19,459 bases of DNA from an uncultured Oscillospiraceae bacterium (GTDB taxonomy: Bacteria; Bacillota; Clostridia; Oscillospirales; Oscillospiraceae): NCBI GenBank assembly GCA_910577525.1, contig CAJTLI010000038.1, positions 1 through 19,459 of the forward strand, written 5' to 3'. Of the stretch, positions 8,569 through 15,162 are shown in pieces. The stretch's first letter is position 1. Each line of letters begins with the position of its first letter. The notes beneath the pieces were generated by a model. The model was given only the letters and a program-made list of their open reading frames with translations. It did no database searches and had not been told where the DNA came from. The position numbers and the translations under genes are program-made.

Positions 8569-8581
8569 CGGGGGAGCCGCT

Positions 8582-9856
8582 ATGGAGCAGAATTTATACC
8601 GCGCCTATGTGGACATCCTGCGGGAGGAGCTGGTCCCCGCCATGGGCTGCACCGAGCCCATCGCCGTGGCCTACGCCGCCGCCCTGGTCCGGCAGACCCT
8701 GGGGGCGTTGCCGGAGCGGGTGGACATCCGGGTGAGCCCCAACATCATCAAAAACGTGAAGAGCGTCGTCGTCCCCCACACCGGGGGCCTGCGGGGGATC
8801 GCCGCCGCTGCGGCGGCGGGCATCGCCGTGGGAGACCCGGCGCGGGAGCTGGAGGTGCTGTCCGCCGTGGAGGAGGGGCAGCTGCCCGCCATCCGGGCCT
8901 GCCTGGAGAATACCCCCATATCTGTGGTCCCCGCGGACGGCGGGCTCATTTTCGACATCCAGATCACCGCGGCGGCGGAGGGACACTCCGCCTTCGTGCG
9001 CATCGCGGGGAGCCACACCAACGTGATCCGGGTGGAGCGGGACGGAGAAGCCCTTCTGGAACGGGACTTGGCCCAGTCCGCCGGGACGGATAAAACGGAT
9101 CATGGCCTGCTCACCGTGGAGGGCATTGTGGAGTTCGCGGATACGGTGGAGATTCCCGACATCAAGGAGGTCCTGGACCGGCAGATCCGCCTGAACCGGG
9201 CCATCGCCCAGGAGGGGCTGCGGGGAAGCTGGGGCGCGGGGATCGGGAAAACCCTGCTGTCCGCCTATGGCGACACCGTCCACAACCGGGCCAAGGCCTG
9301 GGCCGCCGCCGGGTCCGACGCCCGGATGAGCGGCTGCGAGCTGCCGGTGGTCATCAACTCGGGCAGCGGGAACCAGGGCCTCACCGCCTCCCTGCCGGTG
9401 ATCGCCTACGGGGAGGAGCTGGGCGTTGAGCCGGACGCCCTGTACCGCGCCCTGGCGGTGTCCAACCTGGCGGCCATCCACCTGAAAACAGGGATCGGGC
9501 CGCTGTCCGCCTACTGCGGGGCCACCAGCGCGGGATGCGGCGCGGGGGCGGGGGTGGCTTACCTCCATGGCGGCAGAGCCCACGAAATCGCCCACACCAT
9601 CGTCAACGCCGTGGCCATCAACTCCGGCATGATCTGCGACGGGGCCAAGGCCAGCTGCGCGGCCAAGATCGCCTCCGCCGTGGAGGCGGGCCTGCTGGGC
9701 TGGCAGATGCAGCGCAGCGGCCGGCAGTTCTACGGCGGGGACGGCATCGTGGTGAAGGGGGTGGAAAACACCATCCGCAACGTGGGCCGCCTGGCCCGGG
9801 ACGGTATGGCGGAGACCGACCGCGAGATCATCAGCATGATGGTGGAGGGCTGCTGA
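8582..9856 (+). CDS. cyuA: L-cysteine desulfidase family protein (CyuA/YhaM, UPF0597)
   Basis: This 424-residue protein belongs to the UPF0597/CyuA (YhaM) family, related to iron-sulfur serine dehydratase alpha subunits. Known members break L-cysteine into pyruvate, ammonia and sulfide using a 4Fe-4S cluster. The N-terminal 'PAMGCTEPIAVAYAAAL' motif places a conserved cysteine at C23. C-terminal cysteines C312 and C319 ('YCGATSAGC') and C352 and C359 ('MICDGAKASC') provide the probable cluster ligands. The 'NSGSGNQG' loop is also family-typical. Length is normal and no key cysteine is missing. It starts 13 bases after the peptidase, behind a GGGGGAG ribosome site. The threonine-catabolism remnant begins 47 bases after it. 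Automatic annotation often calls these proteins L-serine ammonia-lyase, so specificity for cysteine over serine is not certain. Confidence 0.88.
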   Translation: MEQNLYRAYVDILREELVPAMGCTEPIAVAYAAALVRQTLGALPERVDIRVSPNIIKNVKSVVVPHTGGLRGIAAAAAAGIAVGDPARELEVLSAVEEGQLPAIRACLENTPISVVPADGGLIFDIQITAAAEGHSAFVRIAGSHTNVIRVERDGEALLERDLAQSAGTDKTDHGLLTVEGIVEFADTVEIPDIKEVLDRQIRLNRAIAQEGLRGSWGAGIGKTLLSAYGDTVHNRAKAWAAAGSDARMSGCELPVVINSGSGNQGLTASLPVIAYGEELGVEPDALYRALAVSNLAAIHLKTGIGPLSAYCGATSAGCGAGAGVAYLHGGRAHEIAHTIVNAVAINSGMICDGAKASCAAKIASAVEAGLLGWQMQRSGRQFYGGDGIVVKGVENTIRNVGRLARDGMAETDREIISMMVEGC

Positions 9857-9903
9857 CGCGCCCCGCGCCATATCAATATGAAAGAAAAAAGGAGAGGGAG
9901 ACC

Positions 9904-10318
9904 GTGTCTGAATGGATGGACGCCATCGTAAAGCCCCAGGCGGGGCCTGGCCTGGAGCTGCGGCGGGTGCCGGTACCCCGGCCCCGGGCGGGGGAGGTGC
10001 TCATCAAGGTGCACAAGGCCGCCATCTGCGGCACCGACGTGCACATCTACAATTGGGACCCCTGGGCGGTGGAGCACATCAAGCCCCCCATGACCGTCGG
10101 CCACGAGTATGCGGGGGAGGTGGCCGCCCTGGGGGACGGCGTCACCGGCCTGCGGCTGGGCCAGCGGGTGTCTGGCGAGGGGCACATCGCCTGCCGCCGC
10201 TGCCGCAACGGCAACATTCAGTGGTGCAAGGACACGGTGAGCGTGGGGGTGGACCGGGACGGGGCCTTCGCCGAGTACGTCTGCATCCCGGAGACCAACG
10301 TGATTCTCATCGCGGGAC
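9904..10318 (+). pseudogene. tdh: L-threonine 3-dehydrogenase, truncated 5' fragment
   Basis: About 138 N-terminal residues of a zinc-dependent threonine dehydrogenase are present, which would oxidise threonine to 2-amino-3-ketobutyrate. The start is GTG 9904, behind AGGAGAGGGAG. Catalytic-zinc residues are recognisable: C42 in 'AICGTDVHIY' and H67-E68 in 'GHEYAGEV'. The sequence stays Tdh-like to 'CIPETNVILI' and then stops matching near 10311. The whole NAD-binding Rossmann domain (about 200 residues) is absent. DNA downstream encodes the end of Kbl in another frame. The Tdh frame runs on out of phase to a stop at 10722, giving a nonsense tail. The structural-zinc loop reads C-x2-C-x7-C, whereas the usual pattern is C-x2-C-x2-C-x7-C, so one cysteine is also missing. 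It is almost certainly non-functional unless the sequence is misassembled here. Confidence 0.88.
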
Positions 10319-10609
10319 AGGGTGCACGAAAACGCCCGCTATTTCCGAGGCGAGATGGAGAAGCTGGGCTTCGACCTGCTGCCCGGGGAGCACCCCATTG
10401 TCCCCGTAATGCTGTACGACCCCAAGATTGCCCACAAGTTTGCCCGGCGGATGCTGGACAAGGGGGTATACGTGGTGGCGTTCTGCTACCCGGTGGTGCC
10501 CAAGGGGAAGGACCGCATCCGTACCCAGATCAGCGCTGGGCACACGAAAGAGGACATCGACCTGGCTGTGCGGGCCTTCGGCGAGGTCAAGCGGGAGATG
10601 GGGCTGTGA
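10312..10609 (+). pseudogene. kbl: 2-amino-3-ketobutyrate CoA ligase (glycine C-acetyltransferase), 3' fragment
   Basis: The last ~98 residues of Kbl are present. Kbl is the PLP enzyme that splits 2-amino-3-ketobutyrate with CoA to glycine and acetyl-CoA, the step after Tdh. Recognisable text runs from 'RDRVHENARYF' through 'IVPVMLYDPKIAHKFARRML', 'VYVVAFCYPVVPKGKDRIR' and 'QISAGHTKEDIDLAVRAF' to the TGA at 10607-10609. About 300 N-terminal residues, including the PLP-binding lysine region, are absent. The first possible start (GTG 10322) has no ribosome site. The fragment is in frame 2 relative to the Tdh fragment in frame 1, so the two do not form one chimeric protein. The simplest reading is a deletion of about 1.5 kb in a former tdh-kbl operon. 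Confidence 0.88.
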
Positions 10610-10673
10610 GCGGGAGCGCCGCCCTTGCTGTCTGTTCCACTGTAGGCAAACCCGCCCCCACTCTGGTGTATTG

Positions 10674-10689
10674 TTTCAAACAAGCCCTA
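10674..10689. repeat. Short dispersed repeat end (matches 16250-16265)
   Basis: TTTCAAACAAGCCCTA occurs here exactly as at 16250-16265, the right end of the MITE-like element after the AraC gene. The preceding ~50 bases (10620-10673) are non-coding and only loosely similar to that element (GGTGTATTG against GGTGTGCTGACAG). This looks like the residue of another copy. It lies directly before the kinase gene and reaches the ATG at 10689. Confidence 0.45.
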
Positions 10690-10706
10690 TGCGAGGAGAG
10701 ATTGTC

Positions 10707-12050
10707 GTGCCCACGCTGGTGATGCTTCTAGTCGGATATGTAGATTCCACGCTGGCCCACGCCGTCGTGGCGGCCTACCTGTTCGCCGTCCTGGACGAGC
10801 GCAGCTGGCGGCGGCTGAAGAAGCTGCCCGCCCTGCTCCTCTCCCCGCTGATTAATAACTCGCTCAGCATATTCCTCATGTATGCCCTTCCCTGCGGCAA
10901 TCTCATCCGTTTCTGGGCCACCAGCTTGTGCGCCATGCTGTGCGTCGTGCTGTGGGCCCGGTGGGCCTGGAGGATGGGATTCTGGCAGGCCCTCTCCGCC
11001 GTGTCCATGACAGGGGTGTTTCAGGTATCCCTCGTCATCCTGACCCGGTTTTTGTGCCGAAACATCTTTGTGGATAACGAAATTCTCCAGTTCGCGGCGG
11101 TGACGGCCGTTGTCTGCGTTGTGGTGGCACTCTCCACCGTCCTGCTGTACCGCCTGCGCTTCGGCCGCTGGTTCCGCCTCCTGCTGGAGGAGGGTTCCGG
11201 CCAGCGCCGGACAGCCCTGTTCCTTTTCGCCCTGGCGTGCGTCATGGAAATGTTTTATATGCTCCAGGTGGTGGGGCTTCAGGAGGAGTATTTTGCCCTC
11301 TATTACCTGCTGGTGCTGGTAACGGTGGTGCTGGTGACGAGGCTGGTGCTCTATCTGGCCCACTGGTTCGACTCCGCCCGGAAGATGGAGGCCCAGCGGG
11401 ATATTATCGCCCAGCAGCAGCTCTACGAGCGGGATCTGGAGGCCATCCGCCGGGAGGTCCGCGCCTTCCGCCACGACTACAAGAACCTGCTGGCGGGACT
11501 GTCGGAGCAGGCGGACGAGGGAGAGGTGGACGAGCTGCGCGCCGCCCTGTCCGAGCTGGACGCGGGCTTTGACCGGCGCATCGGGGAGAAGATCCGGGCC
11601 TCTACCCAGATCGGCAGCCTGCGCGTCCCCCAGGTGAGGAGCCTCCTGCTGTCCAAGCTGGCCGCCATGGGCGGGCAGGGCATCGACTGCCGGCTGGAGG
11701 TGCTCTACCCCGTGGAGGCGGTGGGGATGGACGTGTGGGACTTTGTGCGCTGTCTGGGCATTCTGCTGGACAACGCCGCCCAGGCCGCTCTGGAGACGGA
11801 GACGCCCTGGGTGGAGGTGGTCCTGCTGGCACAAAAGGATACGCTGTCCCTGCGGGTGTCCAACCCCTACGCCGGGGCCATCGACCCGGACAAAATCTGG
11901 GCGGAGGGCTTTTCCACCAAGGGGGAGGGCCGGGGGCTGGGCCTCCCCAGCTACCAGCGGATTCTGGCGGAGCACCCCAATACGGCCGCGTCCACCAGCT
12001 GGGCGGGGGGCGTGTTCGTCCAGGAGCTGAAGGTGGAGGCAAGGCCATGA
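10707..12050 (+). CDS. AgrC-type membrane sensor histidine kinase (GHKL/HPK10)
   Basis: This 447-residue protein has an N-terminal half of about six to seven hydrophobic helices (residues ~1-220), then a cytoplasmic linker, dimerisation and GHKL ATPase domain. The H-box is 'FRHDYKNLL' with the probable phospho-acceptor H256. The N-box is 'LLDNAAQAAL' (N356), and the G-box is 'STKGEGRGLGL' around residues 402-412. This layout, with the DYKN H-box, is typical of AgrC-like peptide-sensing kinases. The open frame extends upstream into the kbl remnant. GTG 10707 is preferred because AGGAGA at 10694-10699 is correctly spaced. ATG 10689 and ATG 10722 are alternatives. It overlaps the response-regulator gene by 4 bases (ATGA), which implies translational coupling. 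No AgrB-like protease or AgrD-like peptide gene is nearby, so the ligand is unknown. Confidence 0.9.
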   Translation: MPTLVMLLVGYVDSTLAHAVVAAYLFAVLDERSWRRLKKLPALLLSPLINNSLSIFLMYALPCGNLIRFWATSLCAMLCVVLWARWAWRMGFWQALSAVSMTGVFQVSLVILTRFLCRNIFVDNEILQFAAVTAVVCVVVALSTVLLYRLRFGRWFRLLLEEGSGQRRTALFLFALACVMEMFYMLQVVGLQEEYFALYYLLVLVTVVLVTRLVLYLAHWFDSARKMEAQRDIIAQQQLYERDLEAIRREVRAFRHDYKNLLAGLSEQADEGEVDELRAALSELDAGFDRRIGEKIRASTQIGSLRVPQVRSLLLSKLAAMGGQGIDCRLEVLYPVEAVGMDVWDFVRCLGILLDNAAQAALETETPWVEVVLLAQKDTLSLRVSNPYAGAIDPDKIWAEGFSTKGEGRGLGLPSYQRILAEHPNTAASTSWAGGVFVQELKVEARP

Positions 12051-12784
12051 TTTCCATTTATCTCTGCGACGACGAGGAGGCCGTCCGCCACCAGCTGCAA
12101 ACCGCGATAGAGTGGAAAATCTTCGTGGAAAACTACGACATGAAGGTGGCGCGCGCCGCGTCCTCCGCCGGGGAGCTGCTGGACGCGGCCCAGGACAGCC
12201 GCCGGGGCGTCTACTTCCTGGACGTGGACCTGAAGGACGGGGGCTGGGACGGCTTTACCCTGGGCCGGGAGCTGCGGCGGCGGGACCCCCACGGCACCCT
12301 GGTCTACATCACCAGCTACGGCGATCTGGCCTGGAAAACCTTCCAGTACCACCTGGAGGCTTTCGACTACATCGTGAAGGAGGGAGAGCAGACCGGTTCC
12401 GCCGCCGCCCGGTGCCTGGAGGCCGTCCACGCCCGTCTGCTGGACGAGCGCCGGGACCCGGCGGAGGTGTTCTCCCTGCGGACCGGAGACGAAACCCGCC
12501 ACGTACCCCTGGCGGACATCCTGTTTTTTGAGACCGCCCCCAAGGCCCACCATGTGTTTCTCCACACGGCGGACAGCCGCCTGGACTTTGTGGGCAGCCT
12601 GAACGAGCTGGAGCGGGAGCTGGGCGGGCGATTTGTCCGGGTCCACCGGGCCTATCTGGCGGCCTGGGATAAAATTGAGGCTGCGGACTGGAAGGAAAAC
12701 CGGGTCCGGGTGGGCGGGCGGACGTGCCTGCTGTCCCGGGCCGGGCGGGCGGAGCTGAAAAAGAGACGGGGAGGGGGCCTGTGA
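12047..12784 (+). CDS. LytTR-family response regulator (AgrA-like)
   Basis: This 245-residue regulator has an N-terminal receiver (residues ~1-125) and a C-terminal LytTR DNA-binding domain (~143-240). The acidic pocket is 'LCDDEE' at residues 6-11. The phospho-acceptor is D59 in 'YFLDVDLKDGGWDG'. The LytTR part shows 'ILFFETAPKAHHVFLHTADS', 'FVRVHRAYLAAWDKI' and the closing 'VRVGGRTCLLSR'. The start ATG overlaps the kinase stop (ATGA), with GGAGG about 7 bases upstream, so kinase and regulator form one two-component operon. The TGA stop lies within the loop of a strong hairpin. Regulators of this class bind paired direct repeats upstream of target genes. I could not identify a convincing target site in the window. 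Confidence 0.92.
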   Translation: MISIYLCDDEEAVRHQLQTAIEWKIFVENYDMKVARAASSAGELLDAAQDSRRGVYFLDVDLKDGGWDGFTLGRELRRRDPHGTLVYITSYGDLAWKTFQYHLEAFDYIVKEGEQTGSAAARCLEAVHARLLDERRDPAEVFSLRTGDETRHVPLADILFFETAPKAHHVFLHTADSRLDFVGSLNELERELGGRFVRVHRAYLAAWDKIEAADWKENRVRVGGRTCLLSRAGRAELKKRRGGGL

Positions 12785-12796
12785 GGCCCCCTCCCC
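12768..12796 (+). terminator. Perfect 13-bp hairpin over the response-regulator stop codon
   Basis: GGGGAGGGGGCCT (12768-12780) and AGGCCCCCTCCCC (12784-12796) form a perfect stem with a GTG loop. The TGA stop of the regulator begins in that loop. No T-run follows, so it is not a classic terminator. It may block 3' exonucleases, or terminate together with the later copy at 12961-12987, which does have a T-run. Confidence 0.6.
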
Positions 12797-12847
12797 TCAG
12801 ACTGTCGATAAAGTGCGTTGCGTGGCACCATCGGGAAGGAAGATAGT

Positions 12848-12878
12848 GTGAAAGAAACCCAGGAGGGGTGTCTTTCAC
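12848..12878 (+). repeat. Hairpin 2 of the array
   Basis: GTGAAAGAAACCC (12848-12860) pairs with GGGTGTCTTTCAC (12866-12878) with one mismatch and a 5-base loop. This is the first of three stem-loops packed between two near-identical G/C hairpins. Confidence 0.7.
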
Positions 12879-12976
12879 GTGCAATCAACGATTTTTTGAA
12901 CGTTATGACGTTCAAAAAATCGCAGGCAGCTTGTCGAAAAGACTTTTTCGACAAGCTGCGGGGAGGGAGCCTGTGA
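12848..12976 (+). CDS. Candidate 42-residue small ORF within the hairpin array (speculative)
   Basis: GTG 12848 opens a 42-codon frame that begins VKETQEGCLSRAINDF, ends FFDKLRGGSL, and stops at TGA 12974-12976. A possible ribosome site, AAGGAAG, lies about 6 bases upstream. The predicted peptide is basic with two cysteines (C8, C29). The coding DNA consists mostly of three stem-loops, and the last codons with the stop copy the end of the response-regulator gene (GGGL against GGSL). That makes a repeat by-product at least as likely as a real gene. It has neither the leader-cyclic core-acidic tail plan of AgrD nor an adjacent AgrB. Confidence 0.15.
   Translation: MKETQEGCLSRAINDFLNVMTFKKSQAACRKDFFDKLRGGSL
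12889..12922 (+). repeat. Hairpin 3 of the array (perfect 15-bp stem)
   Basis: CGATTTTTTGAACGT (12889-12903) and ACGTTCAAAAAATCG (12908-12922) are perfect complements around a TATG loop. The stem is far longer than expected by chance in this short spacer. Confidence 0.85.
12926..12959 (+). repeat. Hairpin 4 of the array (perfect 15-bp stem)
   Basis: GCAGCTTGTCGAAAA (12926-12940) and TTTTCGACAAGCTGC (12945-12959) are perfect complements around a GACT loop. It starts only 3 bases after hairpin 3, and hairpin 5 begins 1 base after it. Confidence 0.85.
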
Positions 12977-12996
12977 GGCCCCCTCCCTTCCTTTTT
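12961..12996 (+). terminator. Hairpin 5: duplicated G/C hairpin with T-run, probable terminator
   Basis: GGGAGGGAGCCT (12961-12972) pairs with AGGCCCCCTCCC (12976-12987) with one mismatch and a GTG loop. TTCCTTTTT follows. Apart from two substitutions it repeats the hairpin at 12768-12796, including the CTGTGAGG centre. It is the likely end point for transcripts of the kinase-regulator operon. Confidence 0.75.
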
Positions 12997-13104
12997 GCCG
13001 TTTAAGAACGATTCGCGCCGTTTGGGAAATTTGGCCCACAGCGGGCCGGGAGCATGGTATGTTTTCTTTCGCAGACAGGCGGGATGAGAAAGGAGGAACA
13101 CGCA

Positions 13105-13284
13105 ATGGCAAAGGAGCGCTTTGTGGAGGTCTATAACCAAGGCATCGTCAATGTGATGAAAGTCGTCGTCGATACGGAAACCGGCGTGAATTATGTACTG
13201 GGCTCTCACAATAAGGCAAGCGGCACCGGGATGACCGTGCTGGTGGACGCGGACGGCAAACCCATCGTCACCCCCGTGAGCTGA
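13105..13284 (+). CDS. DUF6440-like small protein
   Basis: This is a 59-residue protein starting at ATG 13105, 8 bases after a perfect AAGGAGG (13090-13096). The text 'ERFVEVYNQGIVNVMKVVVDTETGVNYVLGS' followed by 'GMTVLVDADGKPIVTPV' matches my recollection of the DUF6440 family. That family has a short beta-rich domain with an invariant 'D-x-x-TGVNY' core and a 'LLD-DGKP' end. It has no signal peptide or membrane helix, and its function is unknown. A longer frame begins at ATG 13054 but lacks a ribosome site. An 80-base gap without a terminator separates it from the next small gene, so the two may be co-transcribed. Base composition is visibly less GC-rich than the operons upstream. Confidence 0.75.
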   Translation: MAKERFVEVYNQGIVNVMKVVVDTETGVNYVLGSHNKASGTGMTVLVDADGKPIVTPVS

Positions 13285-13370
13285 AAAAATCGCGATACAC
13301 AGCGACGCAAGGAATTTATCCCGCCTGTCTGCGCCAAAACGAATTTCAACGCTGCAGGAGGCACATGACC

Positions 13371-13823
13371 ATGGCAAATGAAGTCAAAAAATTTGTCCAG
13401 GAGCTTGGATACCAGCCCCTGGAGGATCGCTGCATCATCATCAAATACGCCCCGGAAAACCTGAGCGAGCAATTTGTGGCGTTTTTCAACTCAGAATTTT
13501 ATGTTCTCCAGATGTGTGAGCACGAGATCGTCCTGCTCCCCTTCAACACCACATGGGGCAACCTGCGCAAAGACATATCCTTGGTCCTTCCCTATGAGGA
13601 CATCCAGTCGGTGGAGCTGGAAGACGTTAAGCTCAACACCGTTATCACCATCCGCACCAGGTCGGACACCATCCGCCTGACTACCCAGCAGGCGGAGCTG
13701 AGCGACCTGCGGAGTTCCGGCATCTACGCCACCATATATGCCGGTTTCTTCAAAAACTGGCACAAGGAAAATCTGGAGGGGACGCTGGCAGCGCTGAAGA
13801 GGCAGGGAACCCGCTGCGTATAA
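13371..13823 (+). CDS. Hypothetical protein, possible bacterial PH-like fold
   Basis: This is a 150-residue soluble protein I do not recognise by name. After a short helical start (MANEVKKFVQEL) it alternates short strands: 'CIIIKYAP', 'FYVLQMCEHEIVLLPF', 'DISLVLPYEDIQSVELED', 'NTVITIRTRSDTIRLTT'. It ends with an amphipathic helix (FKNWHKENLEGTLAALKRQG). The 'LPYEDIQSVELED...VITIRT..DTIRL' pattern resembles bacterial PH-like (bPH) domains, but this is a fold impression only. AGGAGG at 13356-13361 lies 9 bases from ATG 13371 and only 3 from ATG 13365, so 13371 is preferred. It is followed by a perfect palindrome that separates it from the convergent alcohol dehydrogenase. Confidence 0.7.
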   Translation: MANEVKKFVQELGYQPLEDRCIIIKYAPENLSEQFVAFFNSEFYVLQMCEHEIVLLPFNTTWGNLRKDISLVLPYEDIQSVELEDVKLNTVITIRTRSDTIRLTTQQAELSDLRSSGIYATIYAGFFKNWHKENLEGTLAALKRQGTRCV

Positions 13824-13839
13824 CCCATTCAGAATTGCG

Positions 13840-13890
13840 AAGGAAGGACTGATTCAACCGGCAAAATGCCGGTTGAATCAGTCCTTCCTT
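13840..13890. repeat. Perfect 24-bp palindrome (GGAAGGACTGATT family, copy A); likely bidirectional terminator
   Basis: The two 24-base arms, 13840-13863 and 13867-13890, are exact complements around an AAA loop. They begin AAGGAAGGACTGATT. The repeat lies between two convergent genes and is preceded by A-rich and followed by TTAT sequence, so it could terminate both. Its arms match the ends of the repeats at 3892-3949 and 16263-16431. It is therefore best seen as a maximally shortened member of that family that may have been co-opted as a terminator. Confidence 0.75.
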
Positions 13891-13925
13891 ATAATCGTTC
13901 ATGGCGCTCATGTATCCTTGGCGGC

Positions 13926-15119
13926 TTATCTGGGCTTACAGTCATTCGTATAAATGCGAACAATATCTTCCCGGCTCAGCTTCTTCGCAAACCCAGTATG
14001 GCTCCCGCTGGCCGCAGCACACCGCTCCGCCGTTTCCTCAACCTGTTCATCCGTGGGATGGACGCCCAGCTCATCCAGGTTTGCGGGCATTCCAATGCTG
14101 TGATAAAAATCTTCCATCGCCCGGATACCGGACTCGGCAATCTCTTCGTCCGTACCTTTGATGGAGATTCCCATCACATTTCTGGCGTAGCGGACAAAGC
14201 GGGGCAGGCACTCCTTATAAACATATCTCGCCCAGCTGGGCCAAACCGCCGCGAGCCCCGCGCCGTGGGTCACGTCAAACATGCCGCCCAGCTCATGCTC
14301 CAGCTTGTGGGACATAAAGTCGCCGCCATCGTTCCCGCAGCCGGTCAGGTCGTTATGGGCCAAACTTCCGGCCCACATGATTTCCGCCCGGGCGTCATAA
14401 TCCCCCGGCTCATGGTGCAGTTTTACGGCATTTTTCATCACGGTGCGGAGCAGCCCTTCCGCGAGGGCGTCCGTGATCTCCATGCTGCCGCCGTTGGTGA
14501 AATACCGCTCCATCGTGTGCATCATGATGTCCACACAGCCGGATTCCGTCTGGTAGTCCGGCAGGGTTTTTGTGAACTCCGGGTTCATGACGGCGAATTT
14601 GGGCCGGGCCAGATTATCGTCATAAGCGCGCTTTTCCCCGGTCCGCTGGTTGGTAATCACGCAGCCCTTCGACGTTTCGCTCCCCGCGGCGGCAATGGTC
14701 AGCACAGCGGCCACAGGGAGGCACTTCTGTGCCATCCGGGTATGTTCAAAAAGCTCCCACACATCCTGGTCCGGCTCCGCAAGGCCATAGGCGATAGCTT
14801 TCGCCGTGTCAATCGCGCTTCCGCCGCCAACTGCCAGCAGGAAGTTTACGTTATGTTCCTTTCCCATACGGATGCCCTCATAGACCTTATCCAGGCGGGG
14901 GTTGGGAACGACGCCGCCCAACTTCTGAAACGCGATCCCCTCGGCCGCGAGGGCGGCCTCGACTTTCCCCAGCAATCCGGACCGCTGGGCGCTGCCGCCG
15001 CCGTATACGATCAATGCGCTGGCGGCGCCAAAAGCGCGCGCCTGTCTGCCCACCTCGTCTTCGGCATTCTTTCCGAATAACACTTTGGTGGGGGAATAGA
15101 ACTCAAAATTGTAAGCCAT
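13926..15119 (-). CDS. Iron-containing (group III) alcohol dehydrogenase, BdhA/YugJ/YqhD-like
   Basis: This 397-residue NAD(P)H-dependent enzyme interconverts aldehydes and alcohols and is expected in fermentative redox balancing. The nucleotide-binding motif GGGS is at residues 98-101, in 'VGGGSAIDTAKAIAYG'. The four metal ligands of the Fe-ADH fold are present: D197, H201, H271 and H285. Their spacing (4 and 14 residues within the pairs) is characteristic. Length is typical of butanol-dehydrogenase-like members. The ATG (complement of 15117-15119) follows a GGAGG site on the - strand. It is transcribed divergently from the AraC-family gene 139 bases away, which suggests regulation by that protein. 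The physiological substrate cannot be told from sequence; butanol, propanol or a detoxified aldehyde are all possible. Confidence 0.93.
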   Translation of the reverse strand: MAYNFEFYSPTKVLFGKNAEDEVGRQARAFGAASALIVYGGGSAQRSGLLGKVEAALAAEGIAFQKLGGVVPNPRLDKVYEGIRMGKEHNVNFLLAVGGGSAIDTAKAIAYGLAEPDQDVWELFEHTRMAQKCLPVAAVLTIAAAGSETSKGCVITNQRTGEKRAYDDNLARPKFAVMNPEFTKTLPDYQTESGCVDIMMHTMERYFTNGGSMEITDALAEGLLRTVMKNAVKLHHEPGDYDARAEIMWAGSLAHNDLTGCGNDGGDFMSHKLEHELGGMFDVTHGAGLAAVWPSWARYVYKECLPRFVRYARNVMGISIKGTDEEIAESGIRAMEDFYHSIGMPANLDELGVHPTDEQVEETAERCAAASGSHTGFAKKLSREDIVRIYTNDCKPR

Positions 15120-15162
15120 CGTGGTTTCCTCCAGTTCGTTTGATGTCTATATGATAAAAAAA

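Noticed and set aside
10428..10706. Upstream extension of the kinase to ATG 10428
   Set aside because: It overlaps the Kbl-coding remnant in another frame and encodes no membrane or sensor-like sequence. GTG 10707 has the ribosome site.
9904..10722. A functional Tdh with a novel 130-residue C-terminal domain
   Set aside because: The tail is the out-of-frame reading of kbl 3' DNA, which is itself perfectly recognisable in frame 2, so it is a frameshifted junction rather than a designed fusion.
12768..12996. CRISPR array
   Set aside because: The repeats are unequal stem-loops without regular direct repeats or spacers, and no cas gene is nearby.
13031..13063. Promoter for the DUF6440-like gene (TTGGCC...TATGTT)
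   Set aside because: The spacer would be about 21 bases, too long, and neither box is close to consensus.
12652..13377. 241-codon - strand frame across the hairpin array
   Set aside because: It reads through hairpins and parts of three + strand genes, with no ribosome site or motif.
13866..15080. 404-codon + strand frame opposite the alcohol dehydrogenase
   Set aside because: It is the antisense shadow of a gene with all four metal ligands and the GGGS motif in place.
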